This document shows, in pieces, positions 8,368 through 17,284 of a stretch of DNA of 64,000 bases. The DNA is from Ectobacillus sp042610425 (GTDB taxonomy: Bacteria > Bacillota > Bacilli > Bacillales > Bacillaceae_G): the NCBI RefSeq assembly GCF_042610425.1, contig NZ_JBGJZM010000005.1, positions 1-64,000 on the forward strand, given 5' to 3'. Within the stretch, counting starts at the first letter, position 1. Every line of letters starts with the position of its first letter. Both the position numbers and the translations under genes were made by a program. The notes beneath the pieces are model-generated. The model was not told the origin of the DNA. It saw only the letters and a program-made list of their open reading frames with translations, and did no database searches.

Positions 8368-9870
8368 TTATTTTGTTGCTGTCGGTTTACGTCCTTGCTT
8401 TCTGTTTTCAGAATATCCTCTGCCTTGGCCTTCAGAATGATGGCCACCTTTACGATTTCTGTTACGATCGCGAGAATCACGGCTGCGATCACGATTACGA
8501 TCTCCACCGCCACGGTTACGATCTCCACCACCACGGTTACCTCTTGATGAAGTAACAGGTGGTTCATCCGTTAATCGAACAGGTGTTGTATCAGGTTCCT
8601 TTGTCATCATCTTCAATGCAGCAGCAATAACTTCTACAGAGTCTTTTTCTTCTAATATTTCTTCTGCCATACGTTTGTAGTAAGACAAGTTGTCATTGTC
8701 AATAATATTGAATAATTTTTCAGCAATTAAACGTTGTTGTCCTTCTAGTGCTTCGTCTAAAGTAGGCGTGTTCATACGTTCAATTTTGCGTTTTGTTGTA
8801 CGTTCAATGTTGTGCAATTGACCGGATTCACGTGGTGTTACGAATAGCATCGCCATTCCCTTTTTCCCTGCACGTCCAGTACGTCCAATACGGTGAACAT
8901 AAGACTCAGGATCTTGAGGAATATCGAAATTGTATACATGTGTTACACCAGAAATATCTAATCCACGAGCAGCAACATCTGTTGCGATAAGCAATTCGAT
9001 AGAGCCTTCTTTAAATTTCTTCAACACAGACAAACGCTTTGCTTGTGTTAAATCACCGTGAATTCCTTCTGCAGCATAGCCACGTAGGTTTAATGCTTCT
9101 GATAATTCATCCACACGACGTTTTGTACGACCGAAAATGATCGCAAGCTCTGGAGATTGAATGTCCAGTAAACGAGTAAGCGTATCAAACTTTTTCTTTT
9201 CTTGCACTTCAACATAGAATTGTTGAATATTCGGCATTGTTACTTCTTTTGCCTTTACTTTAATAAGTTTTGGTTCGTGCATAAACCGTTCAGCGATGCG
9301 ACGAATTGGGTCAGGCATTGTAGCTGAGAACAACAATGTTTGATGTTCTTTTGGTACATCCGTTAAAATAGATTCAATATCTTCAATGAATCCCATGTTT
9401 AACATTTCATCCGCTTCATCAAGCACTACTGTTTCAACGCTTTGCAAACGAATTGTTTTACGATTAATATGGTCAAGAATACGTCCAGGTGTTCCGACAA
9501 TTAAATGCGGATGCTTTTTCAAAGAACGAATTTGACGATTAATGTCTTGACCGCCGTATATAGGAAGGATACGAACGCGTTTGCTAGTACCAATCTTATA
9601 TAACTCTTCTGAAACTTGGATAGCAAGTTCACGAGTCGGTGCAATAACAATCCCTTGTATCCAATCATGGTTCGTATCTATTTTTTCCAATAACGGTAAG
9701 CCAAATGCAGCTGTTTTCCCAGTACCTGTTTGTGCTTGACCGATAATATCTAATCCTTGTAAGGCAACCGGGATGGTTTCTGCCTGAATGGGTGTTGCTT
9801 CTTCAAATCCCATTTGCTCTACTGATGCGAGCAATTCTTCACTTAATCCTAATTCACGAAATGTTGTCAA
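8368..9870 (-). CDS. cshA: DEAD-box RNA helicase CshA
   Basis: 500 aa. It has all helicase motifs: Q motif (GFEEATPIQ), AQTGTGKT (46-53), PTRELA, DEAD, SAT, and HRIGRTGRAGK. The arginine- and glycine-rich tail after about residue 430 includes GNRGGGDRNRGGGDRNR and probably binds RNA. CshA takes part in ribosome assembly, cold adaptation and the RNA degradosome in Bacillus. The start is TTG at 9870, ten bases after AAGGAG. The 386-base leader region upstream includes a possible attenuator. Confidence 0.94.
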   Translation of the reverse strand: MTTFRELGLSEELLASVEQMGFEEATPIQAETIPVALQGLDIIGQAQTGTGKTAAFGLPLLEKIDTNHDWIQGIVIAPTRELAIQVSEELYKIGTSKRVRILPIYGGQDINRQIRSLKKHPHLIVGTPGRILDHINRKTIRLQSVETVVLDEADEMLNMGFIEDIESILTDVPKEHQTLLFSATMPDPIRRIAERFMHEPKLIKVKAKEVTMPNIQQFYVEVQEKKKFDTLTRLLDIQSPELAIIFGRTKRRVDELSEALNLRGYAAEGIHGDLTQAKRLSVLKKFKEGSIELLIATDVAARGLDISGVTHVYNFDIPQDPESYVHRIGRTGRAGKKGMAMLFVTPRESGQLHNIERTTKRKIERMNTPTLDEALEGQQRLIAEKLFNIIDNDNLSYYKRMAEEILEEKDSVEVIAAALKMMTKEPDTTPVRLTDEPPVTSSRGNRGGGDRNRGGGDRNRDRSRDSRDRNRNRKGGHHSEGQGRGYSENRKQGRKPTATK

Positions 9871-9910
9871 TTTTACGTGCTCCTTTTCTATTTCATATAA
9901 CTATTCACTT

Positions 9911-9943
9911 AAAAAGGCATCCTCCTCATTTTAGGAAAATGCC
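9911..9943 (-). promoter_or_regulatory. cshA: Possible attenuator hairpin in cshA leader
   Basis: On the minus strand GGCAT and ATGCC pair around an inner TCCT/AGGA helix and are followed by TTTTT, about 40 bases before the cshA start. It resembles a weak intrinsic terminator in the 5' untranslated region. Between 9960 and 10210 I see only AT-rich sequence. Confidence 0.35.
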
Positions 9944-10211
9944 CTTGCTATCGAAAAGTAATCTCTTCCGCTTTTCTAATGGGCTCATCTTCGAAAGAGA
10001 AATAATGGAAATGCTTTTTTGTGCTCTACCTATTATAAGTTTTGTAATTAAAAAAAGCAAACTCACTCTTTCCCTATTTTTCAAAAGAAAGCCCTTTATT
10101 TCTAGGTTTTACAACGAATTAAGGGCTAACAAATTTATTTCATTTTTCCTATTCTACCACTTTTCGTAAAGAACTACTCAATTAAGAATTTCCATTTTGC
10201 TTACATTTATC

Positions 10212-10246
10212 AAAAAAAAACGATAGGATACTTTGCTCCTATCGTT
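10212..10246 (-). terminator. Terminator after murF
   Basis: 10-bp perfect stem AACGATAGGA/TCCTATCGTT with an 8-base loop and a run of nine T on the minus strand. Confidence 0.92.
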
Positions 10247-10256
10247 ACTTTCTATC

Positions 10257-11633
10257 TTAACCAAACAGAGGAATCAGTTCTTCAAGCTTCATGCCCCGAG
10301 ATGCCTTTAGTAAAATAACATCATGCGAACATGCTATCTTCCGCAATTCACTTGCTAATTCTTCTTTATCTGTAAAACTCATCACGCGACTAGAATCAAA
10401 ATTTTCATGGGCTCCTTTTGCAATCTGCTTACCAAGTTCCCCATATGTGAACACATAATCGACAAACTGCGGATCAATACACGTTCCCACTTCATAGTGG
10501 AACTGCTCTTCTTGATCACCGAGTTCTAACATTGTGCCTAGCACAACGATTTTCTTCTTATATCCGTGCATATCTTTCATAATGGTAAGAGCTGCCTTCA
10601 TGGAAGTTGGACTAGCATTATACGCATCATTTATAATCGTTAATCCATCTGCTGCGTGCACCATTTCCATACGCATGCGCGTCATTTGTAGATGTGCAAG
10701 GCCTTCCTTTACATGTTTCCATGTTACACCGAAGAATGAGGCGACTGCCATACAGGCTAACGTATTATAGACATTATACTTACCAAGTACAGGAATAAAA
10801 AACGAGGTTTCCGGCGCTTGGTTCATAGAAAACTCTGTACCATTTTCCTTCGTTGTAATACGAGTAGGAAAATAATCATTTGTTTCATTATTTCCAAATG
10901 TAGCTATCGTAGCTGTAAATTCTAATTGCGGTACTCTGTTTGCCAGTAACGGCTCATCTCCGTTATAAACAAACAATCCATTTTGCTGCAAGCCGGTGAC
11001 AATCTCAGTTTTTGCCTTCGCAATTCCTTCACGTGAACCAAGATCCATTAAATGAGACTCACCAATGTTCGTAATAATTGCTGCATTCGGCCGGGCAAGC
11101 TTGGATAGAAATTCAATTTCTCCAAAGCTTGACATTCCCATCTCGATTACTGCCATTTCCGTATCTTCTTCTAGACGCAGGATTGTAAGTGGCAATCCGA
11201 TATGATTGTTCAAATTACCTTCCGTTTTTTGCACCTTATATGTGGTAGCAAGGATGCCCGTAAGAATGTCCTTCGTTGATGTCTTACCATTACTTCCGGT
11301 AATACCAATTACGCGAATAGATAACTGACTGCGATATTCATAAGACAAGGATTGCAAGGCGTGTAGCGTATCTTCTACAAAAATGACAGGAATGCCCGTT
11401 GGGGGATTCGGTACATCTTGCTTCCAGAAGGTCGCAGCTGCACCGTTATCCACAGCGTTTGCTACAAAGGAATGTCCATCAAAGCGCTCCCCTTGAATCG
11501 GAATGTATAGATTGCCTGGTTGAATCGAACGGGAATCAATCGATACACCCTTTATCTGCAGGCTCTCCCATTTTTCGTCCAAGCCATTTCCGCCAACCAT
11601 TTCTTGAACTTGTAATAATGTTCGTTCTATCAT
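10257..11633 (-). CDS. murF: UDP-MurNAc-tripeptide--D-Ala-D-Ala ligase
   Basis: 458 aa Mur ligase that adds D-Ala-D-Ala to the UDP-muramyl tripeptide, the last cytoplasmic step of precursor synthesis. It has the ATP loop GITGSNGKTSTKD near residue 110, the central motif EMGMSSFGEIE, and the C-terminal region INDAYNASPTS typical of MurF. AAGGGGAAC precedes the ATG. It follows ddl by about 60 bases, and the two genes supply consecutive steps. Confidence 0.96.
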   Translation of the reverse strand: MIERTLLQVQEMVGGNGLDEKWESLQIKGVSIDSRSIQPGNLYIPIQGERFDGHSFVANAVDNGAAATFWKQDVPNPPTGIPVIFVEDTLHALQSLSYEYRSQLSIRVIGITGSNGKTSTKDILTGILATTYKVQKTEGNLNNHIGLPLTILRLEEDTEMAVIEMGMSSFGEIEFLSKLARPNAAIITNIGESHLMDLGSREGIAKAKTEIVTGLQQNGLFVYNGDEPLLANRVPQLEFTATIATFGNNETNDYFPTRITTKENGTEFSMNQAPETSFFIPVLGKYNVYNTLACMAVASFFGVTWKHVKEGLAHLQMTRMRMEMVHAADGLTIINDAYNASPTSMKAALTIMKDMHGYKKKIVVLGTMLELGDQEEQFHYEVGTCIDPQFVDYVFTYGELGKQIAKGAHENFDSSRVMSFTDKEELASELRKIACSHDVILLKASRGMKLEELIPLFG

Positions 11634-11693
11634 ACGAGTTCCCCTTCACAAGGAAGAAACACTATTCCCGTTGAATAGTGCTTCGTTTCCCTC

Positions 11694-12770
11694 TTAAATT
11701 GTATATTTGATTTGTTGCTTTTGTTCATGGCGTTCCAACGCTAAACGAACAAGTTCTTCAATCAGCTGTGGATACTCAATGCCGGCACTTTGCCATAATA
11801 ATGGGAACATACTTACCGGTGTGAAACCAGGCATTGTGTTCACTTCGTTCATATATACTTTACTATCTTTTGTTAAAAAGAAATCTGCTCTTGTTAGGCC
11901 AGAGCCATCCAATGCCTTAAATGCATTAATAGCATCGCTGCTAATACGGTTATATTCTTCCTCTGTAATGTCGGCAGGAATGATTAAAGCTGTACTTTCG
12001 TCTGAATACTTCGCTTTGTAATCATAGAATTCCACTTTCGGAACAATTTCACCCACAACGGAACAACGAGGCTCTTCATTTCCAAGAATACCGATTTCCA
12101 CTTCGCGTCCCACGATGTTTTCTTCAATAATAATTTTACGATCAAATTGGAAGGCTTCTTCAAAAGCTGCTTCTAATTCTTCCCGATTTTTACATTTACT
12201 TATACCAACGCTTGAACCAAGATTTGCAGGTTTTACAAAACAAGGATATCCAAGTGCTGTTTCTACTTTATCATAAGCAGCATCGCGGTTTTGTTCCCAT
12301 TCATGGCGAATAAACCAAACATAATTCGCTTGAGAAAGACCGGCTTGTGCAAAAATATTCTTCATCACTACTTTATCCATACCAGCTGCAGATGCTAACA
12401 CTCCGTTACCTACATAGGGAATATTCAACAATTCAAGCAGACCTTGGACAGTTCCGTCTTCCCCATTCGTTCCATGAAGGAGCGGGAATACAATGTCTAC
12501 TACCTCTTCATTACTAGTTGGAGCCATTTCACGACTAAGTGCGAGTGGAGATACCGCATTGCCATCTTCTGTAAGCTTCAATGACTCAACAGATGTAACG
12601 TCTCCTTCAATACGATTTCCCTTTCGCCACTGGCCTTGCTCCGTAATATAAATTGGATAAATATCAAATTTATTACGATCTAACGCCTTTGTAACAGCGA
12701 GCGCAGTTTGCAAAGAAACTTGATGCTCCGCTGATTTCCCACCATATAGCAAGCCTAATTTTGTTTTCAT
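11694..12770 (-). CDS. ddl: D-alanine--D-alanine ligase
   Basis: 358 aa ATP-grasp enzyme. It shows LYGGKSAEHQVSL at the N-terminus, the omega loop FYDYKAKYSDES, and the C-terminal NEVNTMPGFTPVSMFP that binds magnesium-ATP. The tyrosine in the YDYKAKY loop is the form associated with D-Ala-D-Ala rather than D-lactate products. The start is the ATG at 12770, five bases after AAGGTGG; a GTG three codons earlier would overlap that site. Confidence 0.95.
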   Translation of the reverse strand: MKTKLGLLYGGKSAEHQVSLQTALAVTKALDRNKFDIYPIYITEQGQWRKGNRIEGDVTSVESLKLTEDGNAVSPLALSREMAPTSNEEVVDIVFPLLHGTNGEDGTVQGLLELLNIPYVGNGVLASAAGMDKVVMKNIFAQAGLSQANYVWFIRHEWEQNRDAAYDKVETALGYPCFVKPANLGSSVGISKCKNREELEAAFEEAFQFDRKIIIEENIVGREVEIGILGNEEPRCSVVGEIVPKVEFYDYKAKYSDESTALIIPADITEEEYNRISSDAINAFKALDGSGLTRADFFLTKDSKVYMNEVNTMPGFTPVSMFPLLWQSAGIEYPQLIEELVRLALERHEQKQQIKYTI

Positions 12771-12990
12771 GGTAACCACCTTACTCGTTTTTTCTCACCA
12801 TCTTATTTTAGCACTTTTTATAAAAATGGATAGAGAATGTTTACAGAACCCATAAAGAAAAAATCAATTCTGCCCTTGTAGGTATATACGTAAGTATATG
12901 TTTTCATTAGTTAAAAATGTCCAAATGGGATGCATTCTTCCATGAAACAAAGTAGAAATTACTGTGAAAACTTCTCTAAAATAAAAGTAC

Positions 12991-13025
12991 AAAAAGGCTG
13001 TTGAACAATGTTCAGCAGCCTTTTT
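12991..13025. terminator. Terminator after the MATE gene
   Basis: AAAAAGGCTG...CAGCCTTTTT outer stem with an inner TGAACA/TGTTCA helix. It is symmetrical enough to work on both strands; the minus-strand MATE gene is the expected user. Confidence 0.88.
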
Positions 13026-13039
13026 GTATACGTTTTTAC

Positions 13040-14419
13040 TTACCGTCCCATCTTTACTTCCTTCCAGTTTCCATACAGGTAATACAAAATATTTAATACA
13101 ACGGTCACTGTAAAGCTAATCGGAAAGCTCCACCATACTGCACCGAGCCCATACATCTTACCAAGATTATAAGCAAGCGGCGTTCGTAGTACCCAAAGTG
13201 CTAAGAACGTGATCATAAGAGGTACCATTACCGCACCAGTAGATCGAATCACACCGGAAACGACAAACATAATTCCAAACAAAATAAACGACCAAAGTGT
13301 AATATTATTTATTTGAATCCCAATATCCAAAGCATTACTATTTTCCGGCAAGAAAAGAAGCAGTGCTTGGCGATTGAATAGATGGATAATCGCAACAAGT
13401 GAGCCTGTTAATAAAATATTGAACCATACTCCCATCCACGTTATTCGGTGAACCCGATCCCATTTACCAGCACCTATATTTTGTGCAGCCATAGAGGTTA
13501 CCGCTCCTCCAATAGCCATAGCTGGCATTTGCACATAATTGGATAGCTGCGAGGCTGCCCCGTATGCAGCAGTTGCTTCTGAACCAAACGTATTAATAAT
13601 GTTAACCAGCCCGAGTACACTTGATGATACGACAATCATTTGAAGTCCCATTGGAACTCCCTTCGCAATGAGAACACGAAGAATATCCCAATTCACGCGA
13701 AGCATAGAAAGATCATTCTTTGTAATACGAAGAAAATATTCCTTTTTGTATAAGTAAAAGATGATAGCAAAGAGACTAACAAATTGCGCAATAAACGTCG
13801 CCGTCGCCGATCCCCCAATATCCATCTTAGGAAAAGGTCCAATTCCAAAAATAAGCAATGGATTTAAAATAATATCTAGCCCTACGGATAAGAGTAAGAA
13901 ATAAAATGGTGTCTTACTATCACCAGAGCCACGTAAAATAATCATTACATAATTGTATCCGAACATAAACGGAACACCAGCAAACATGATGCGCGTATAG
14001 ACCAGTGCCATCGCCTTTGCGTCATTAGGTGTATTCAATATATCTAAAATAGGTGAAGCAAACACGAAACCTAATGATGCTACTAGTAACGAAAGGGCCA
14101 TGAAAAAAATAGCACTCGTTCCTACTACCTTCTTGGCTTCTTCTATTTGCTTTGCACCAATTTTTTGTCCAACTAGTATCGTTGCCGCCATTCCGATGCC
14201 GAAAACGGAACTAATTAGAAAGAACAATATTATATTTGCATTGGAGGTTGCAGCAAGCGCCTGTTCTCCTAAATACTTTCCGACCCATATGGAATTGACC
14301 GAACCATTTAAAGATTGCAGCATATTTCCTAATAAAATAGGCATAGAAAAAAATAATAATGTTTTTGCGATGGGTCCTTCTGTTAATACAGGGCGTTGCT
14401 TCATTGCTGTTCGCTCCAA
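13040..14419 (-). CDS. MATE family efflux transporter
   Basis: 459 aa, 12 predicted membrane segments in two similar halves (MatE domains). It begins with the typical LTEGPIAKTLLFFSMPILLGN and has the QNIGAGKWDRV loop typical of bacterial NorM/MepA-like proteins. Members export cationic drugs in exchange for sodium or protons; the substrate here is unknown. The start is TTG at 14419 with AGGAGG seven bases upstream. No linked regulator is seen. Confidence 0.88.
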   Translation of the reverse strand: MERTAMKQRPVLTEGPIAKTLLFFSMPILLGNMLQSLNGSVNSIWVGKYLGEQALAATSNANIILFFLISSVFGIGMAATILVGQKIGAKQIEEAKKVVGTSAIFFMALSLLVASLGFVFASPILDILNTPNDAKAMALVYTRIMFAGVPFMFGYNYVMIILRGSGDSKTPFYFLLLSVGLDIILNPLLIFGIGPFPKMDIGGSATATFIAQFVSLFAIIFYLYKKEYFLRITKNDLSMLRVNWDILRVLIAKGVPMGLQMIVVSSSVLGLVNIINTFGSEATAAYGAASQLSNYVQMPAMAIGGAVTSMAAQNIGAGKWDRVHRITWMGVWFNILLTGSLVAIIHLFNRQALLLFLPENSNALDIGIQINNITLWSFILFGIMFVVSGVIRSTGAVMVPLMITFLALWVLRTPLAYNLGKMYGLGAVWWSFPISFTVTVVLNILYYLYGNWKEVKMGR

Positions 14420-14673
14420 ATAAATTCCTCCTCTATTATCCGCTCAGGTTAACATGCCAAATCGCATGATGATATTAGTATGTTTCGTGTCCTACTTACG
14501 TATCATCATCGAACTTCAAATAAAACACAACTAATTTGCACTTCATTCATCAATTTGTAACTTCTCTCTCTACTCACGTACACACAAGGCTCATATCACT
14601 TCCATTTTCGATGAATCATGATACATTTAGGAGGTTGAGTCATATATCTTAGTAGATAAGGAGTGTCCTAGAA

Positions 14674-15549
14674 ATGAAAATCATTGCCATTGATATGGAC
14701 GGAACATTATTATCAAATGATTTAACCATCTCAGATGAAAATGTAAATGCGATCAAGAAGGCTCAAGAAGCAGGTCACATCGTTATGATTTGCTCAGGCC
14801 GTACGAAATATAGCATTTTACAAGTAAGTAACAAATATTCGATTCGCTGTCCAATTGGAGCAAGCAACGGATCTGTAGCATATGTAGAGGATGAAATTGT
14901 GTACGCTTCCTACTTGTCAAAACAAACCGTATCCGAACTAACTCAACTTCTAGAAAACGGCTTGTTTCCTTACAAACTCTATACTAACAAAGGTGTATAC
15001 GTTCCAAATACGTGGAAAGAACATGTTATGATGGCATATAAAGAAGATTCACAAATAGCTAAGATGATGACAAGAGAAGAGCTAGAACGTGTAACAGACA
15101 AAGATTTGCAAGCGCCGTATTACCGTTTTTTTGATGATGTAACCACTGTACTTGCAGACAATTCCGTTGATTTTGAGAAAATATTTCTACTAACGTTAGA
15201 ACAAGAAAAACGGAAACAGTTAGTACAAGATATGCAACAAAGTAAAGATATTATGATTACCGCTTCCGCTCCAACTAATTTAGAAGTAACAACGGAACAC
15301 GGGAACAAAGGAAGTGCACTAAAAGCGATTGCAAAGCATTTTCACGTTTCTATGGACCAAACAATTGCAATTGGCGATAATTTCAACGATCTTCCTATGC
15401 TGAAAGTAGCAGGCCTTAGTATTGCAATGGGAAATGCAGAAGAAGATGTAAAAGATATCTGCGATGCCGTAACACTAACAAATAGTGAAAGCGGCGTAGC
15501 TCATGCCATACACAAATATGTATTAGCTTCCGAAGGAGTTTTAAAATAA
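14674..15549 (+). CDS. Cof-type HAD phosphatase
   Basis: 291 aa, HAD superfamily subclass IIB. Motif I is IDMDGTLLSND at residues 5-15, motif II is MICSGRT, the lysine is in the GNKGSALKAIAKHF segment, and motif IV is AIGDNFNDLPML. The Cof/YidA group hydrolyses sugar phosphates, flavin mononucleotide or PLP; the substrate cannot be read from sequence. AAGGAGTGTCCTAGAA precedes the ATG. Single-gene unit ending at a strong terminator. Confidence 0.87.
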   Translation: MKIIAIDMDGTLLSNDLTISDENVNAIKKAQEAGHIVMICSGRTKYSILQVSNKYSIRCPIGASNGSVAYVEDEIVYASYLSKQTVSELTQLLENGLFPYKLYTNKGVYVPNTWKEHVMMAYKEDSQIAKMMTREELERVTDKDLQAPYYRFFDDVTTVLADNSVDFEKIFLLTLEQEKRKQLVQDMQQSKDIMITASAPTNLEVTTEHGNKGSALKAIAKHFHVSMDQTIAIGDNFNDLPMLKVAGLSIAMGNAEEDVKDICDAVTLTNSESGVAHAIHKYVLASEGVLK

Positions 15550-15560
15550 AGACTGTATAG

Positions 15561-15588
15561 AAAGGGACCGTTATGCAACGGTCCCTTT
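15561..15588. terminator. Bidirectional terminator between convergent genes
   Basis: Perfect 12-bp stem AAAGGGACCGTT/AACGGTCCCTTT with an ATGC loop, between the HAD gene (plus) and map (minus). Confidence 0.85.
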
Positions 15589-15596
15589 CGCATTTA

Positions 15597-16352
15597 CTAC
15601 TTCCCTAGCTGTTCTGTTAAAATTATCGGATCCCCGTCCGTAATGACAATCGTATGCTCATATTGCGCCGATAACGAGCCGTCAAGGGTTCTCGCTGTCC
15701 AGCCGTTACTATCCATCTTCGATTGCCAATCTCCCGTATTGATCATTGGTTCAATTGTAATCACCATACCTGGTTTAAGTCGAACCCCTTTTCCCGGAAG
15801 TCCATAATGCGGAATATACGGATCTTCATGAATGGTATTCCCTATACCATGACCCGTAAATTCACGAACGACAGAGTATCCTTTCGGTTCCACATAACTT
15901 TGAATTGCGTGACCAATATCGCCCACACGATTGCCAGCCTTTGCCTGATCTATTCCGAGATACAAGGCTTCCTTTGTGACATTAAGCAAATCACTAGCCT
16001 TCTGAGATATATTTCCTACCCCATAGCTCCAAGCTGAGTCTGCTAATCCACCATGTAAATTTACAACCATATCTACCGTCACGATATCCCCCTCTTTTAG
16101 AGGTGATTTACGCGGAAATCCGTGGCATATTTCATCGTTAACCGAAGCACATGTTGCATACTCATAGCCTCTGTAACCCTTTTGCTCAGGTTTTGCTCCG
16201 TTTTTCGCTAAGAATTTGTCTACAAACGCATCAATTTCCTTTGTCGTAATGCCAGGTTGAATTAAGGTAGCAAGCTGTTGATGACAAGAGGCTAATAACT
16301 TCCCAGCCTCATGCATAAGTGCAATTTCACGTTCTGTCTTTAAATTAATCAT
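15597..16352 (-). CDS. map: Methionine aminopeptidase type I
   Basis: 251 aa metalloenzyme that removes N-terminal methionine. It has the family landmarks CASVNDEICHGFP, the metal ligands in VTVDMVV and ADSAWSYGVG, and EFTGHGIGNTIHEDPYIPHYG and TIEPMI at the C-terminus. The aspartate in VDMVVNLHGGLADSAW and the E in TIEP are metal ligands. GGGAGGACTGCAGT precedes the start. It is not in the ribosomal protein cluster, so it is probably the second, YflG-like copy of Bacillus. Confidence 0.93.
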   Translation of the reverse strand: MINLKTEREIALMHEAGKLLASCHQQLATLIQPGITTKEIDAFVDKFLAKNGAKPEQKGYRGYEYATCASVNDEICHGFPRKSPLKEGDIVTVDMVVNLHGGLADSAWSYGVGNISQKASDLLNVTKEALYLGIDQAKAGNRVGDIGHAIQSYVEPKGYSVVREFTGHGIGNTIHEDPYIPHYGLPGKGVRLKPGMVITIEPMINTGDWQSKMDSNGWTARTLDGSLSAQYEHTIVITDGDPIILTEQLGK

Positions 16353-16365
16353 ACTGCAGTCCTCC

Positions 16366-16584
16366 CTAAATACATACTAATACTTCTCTCTCCTTGGAGA
16401 CAAGCATACCGAAAATGTATTTCATAAAAATATATGATAGGAGTGAGAAACCGTTCCTCTTTAGCCGTTTTATAAATAACGCAAGACCTACAATCGCTAG
16501 CAGCAGAGCAGAAACGAGAACGATATTTCCGAGCACATTTCTCCATGTTACATGGAAGATAAGATTGGTAAGTACCATCAACAT
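16366..16584 (-). CDS. Small membrane protein, unrecognised
   Basis: 72 aa. One clear membrane segment (NIVLVSALLLAIVGLALFI) is followed by KRLKRN and a second hydrophobic stretch (LLSYIFMKYIFGML). No strong ribosome binding site precedes the ATG, and an overlapping frame of similar length exists, so this is a tentative gene. It lies between map and the two-component operon, all on the same strand. I do not recognise a family. Confidence 0.4.
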   Translation of the reverse strand: MLMVLTNLIFHVTWRNVLGNIVLVSALLLAIVGLALFIKRLKRNGFSLLSYIFMKYIFGMLVSKEREVLVCI

Positions 16585-16627
16585 TCAATAAAACAGCTTT
16601 GTTGTATGATTCTATCTATGCCTAAAG

Positions 16628-17284
16628 TCATATGTATGCGGTAATGCCATATCGAACTGCAAAAATTGCAGCTTGTGTACGATCACGTAATTCGAGCTTG
16701 CTTATTAGATTGGACACATGGTTCTTCACCGTTCCCTCTGTGATAAACAGCTTATTCGCAATCTCTTTATTGCTATGGCCATATCCTATCTCACGCAGTA
16801 TATCCATTTCTCGTTCTGTAAGTAGCTTTATAGAAATCGGTACAGCTTCTAGTATGGGAGCCGTCGTTTTCTTTAATTCCTGCAAAACCTGAGCCGTTAC
16901 CTCTTGTGGTAGAACAAGACCACCTGATTTTACCGTTAGAATCGCTTGCACGATCGTATCTGTCGGCATATCCTTTAGTAAATACCCGCTTGCTCCTTGT
17001 TCTAGTGCTTTAAAAATGAGCTCACTATCCTTAAATGTCGTTAACATTAGGACCTGAACATCGGGTAACTGCTCAAGCAAAAGTCTTGTGCCTTCTACCC
17101 CATTTGTACCCGGCATACGAATATCCATTAGTACTATTTCAGGATCGCACATCTTCGCTTTTTCCAATGCTTCCCCGCCATCATTTGCAGTCCCAACAAC
17201 TTCTAACTCCTCACGTAGATTCAAAAGCATAGCCAATCCATCGCGAATGAGCGGCTGATCATCTACAATCATAATTCGTATCAT
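16628..17284 (-). CDS. NarL/LuxR-family response regulator
   Basis: 218 aa. Receiver domain at residues 1-120 with the phosphorylation aspartate in IVLMDIRMPG (about Asp54) and the conserved lysine in GYLLKDMP. A C-terminal LuxR helix-turn-helix (LTEREMDILREIGYGHSNKE) follows. It overlaps the upstream kinase gene by 4 bases (ATGA), so the two are translationally coupled. Targets are unknown; no cell-envelope or transport genes are directly downstream to suggest one. Confidence 0.9.
   Translation of the reverse strand: MIRIMIVDDQPLIRDGLAMLLNLREELEVVGTANDGGEALEKAKMCDPEIVLMDIRMPGTNGVEGTRLLLEQLPDVQVLMLTTFKDSELIFKALEQGASGYLLKDMPTDTIVQAILTVKSGGLVLPQEVTAQVLQELKKTTAPILEAVPISIKLLTEREMDILREIGYGHSNKEIANKLFITEGTVKNHVSNLISKLELRDRTQAAIFAVRYGITAYI

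Noticed and set aside
8292..8567. Minus-strand frame rich in Val and Ile over the 3' end of cshA
   Set aside because: It is an out-of-frame reading of the repetitive Arg/Gly tail of CshA.
16349..16588. 79-codon frame overlapping the small membrane protein in another frame
   Set aside because: The amino-acid pattern is Cys/Arg-rich and incoherent, while the alternative frame shows membrane helices.
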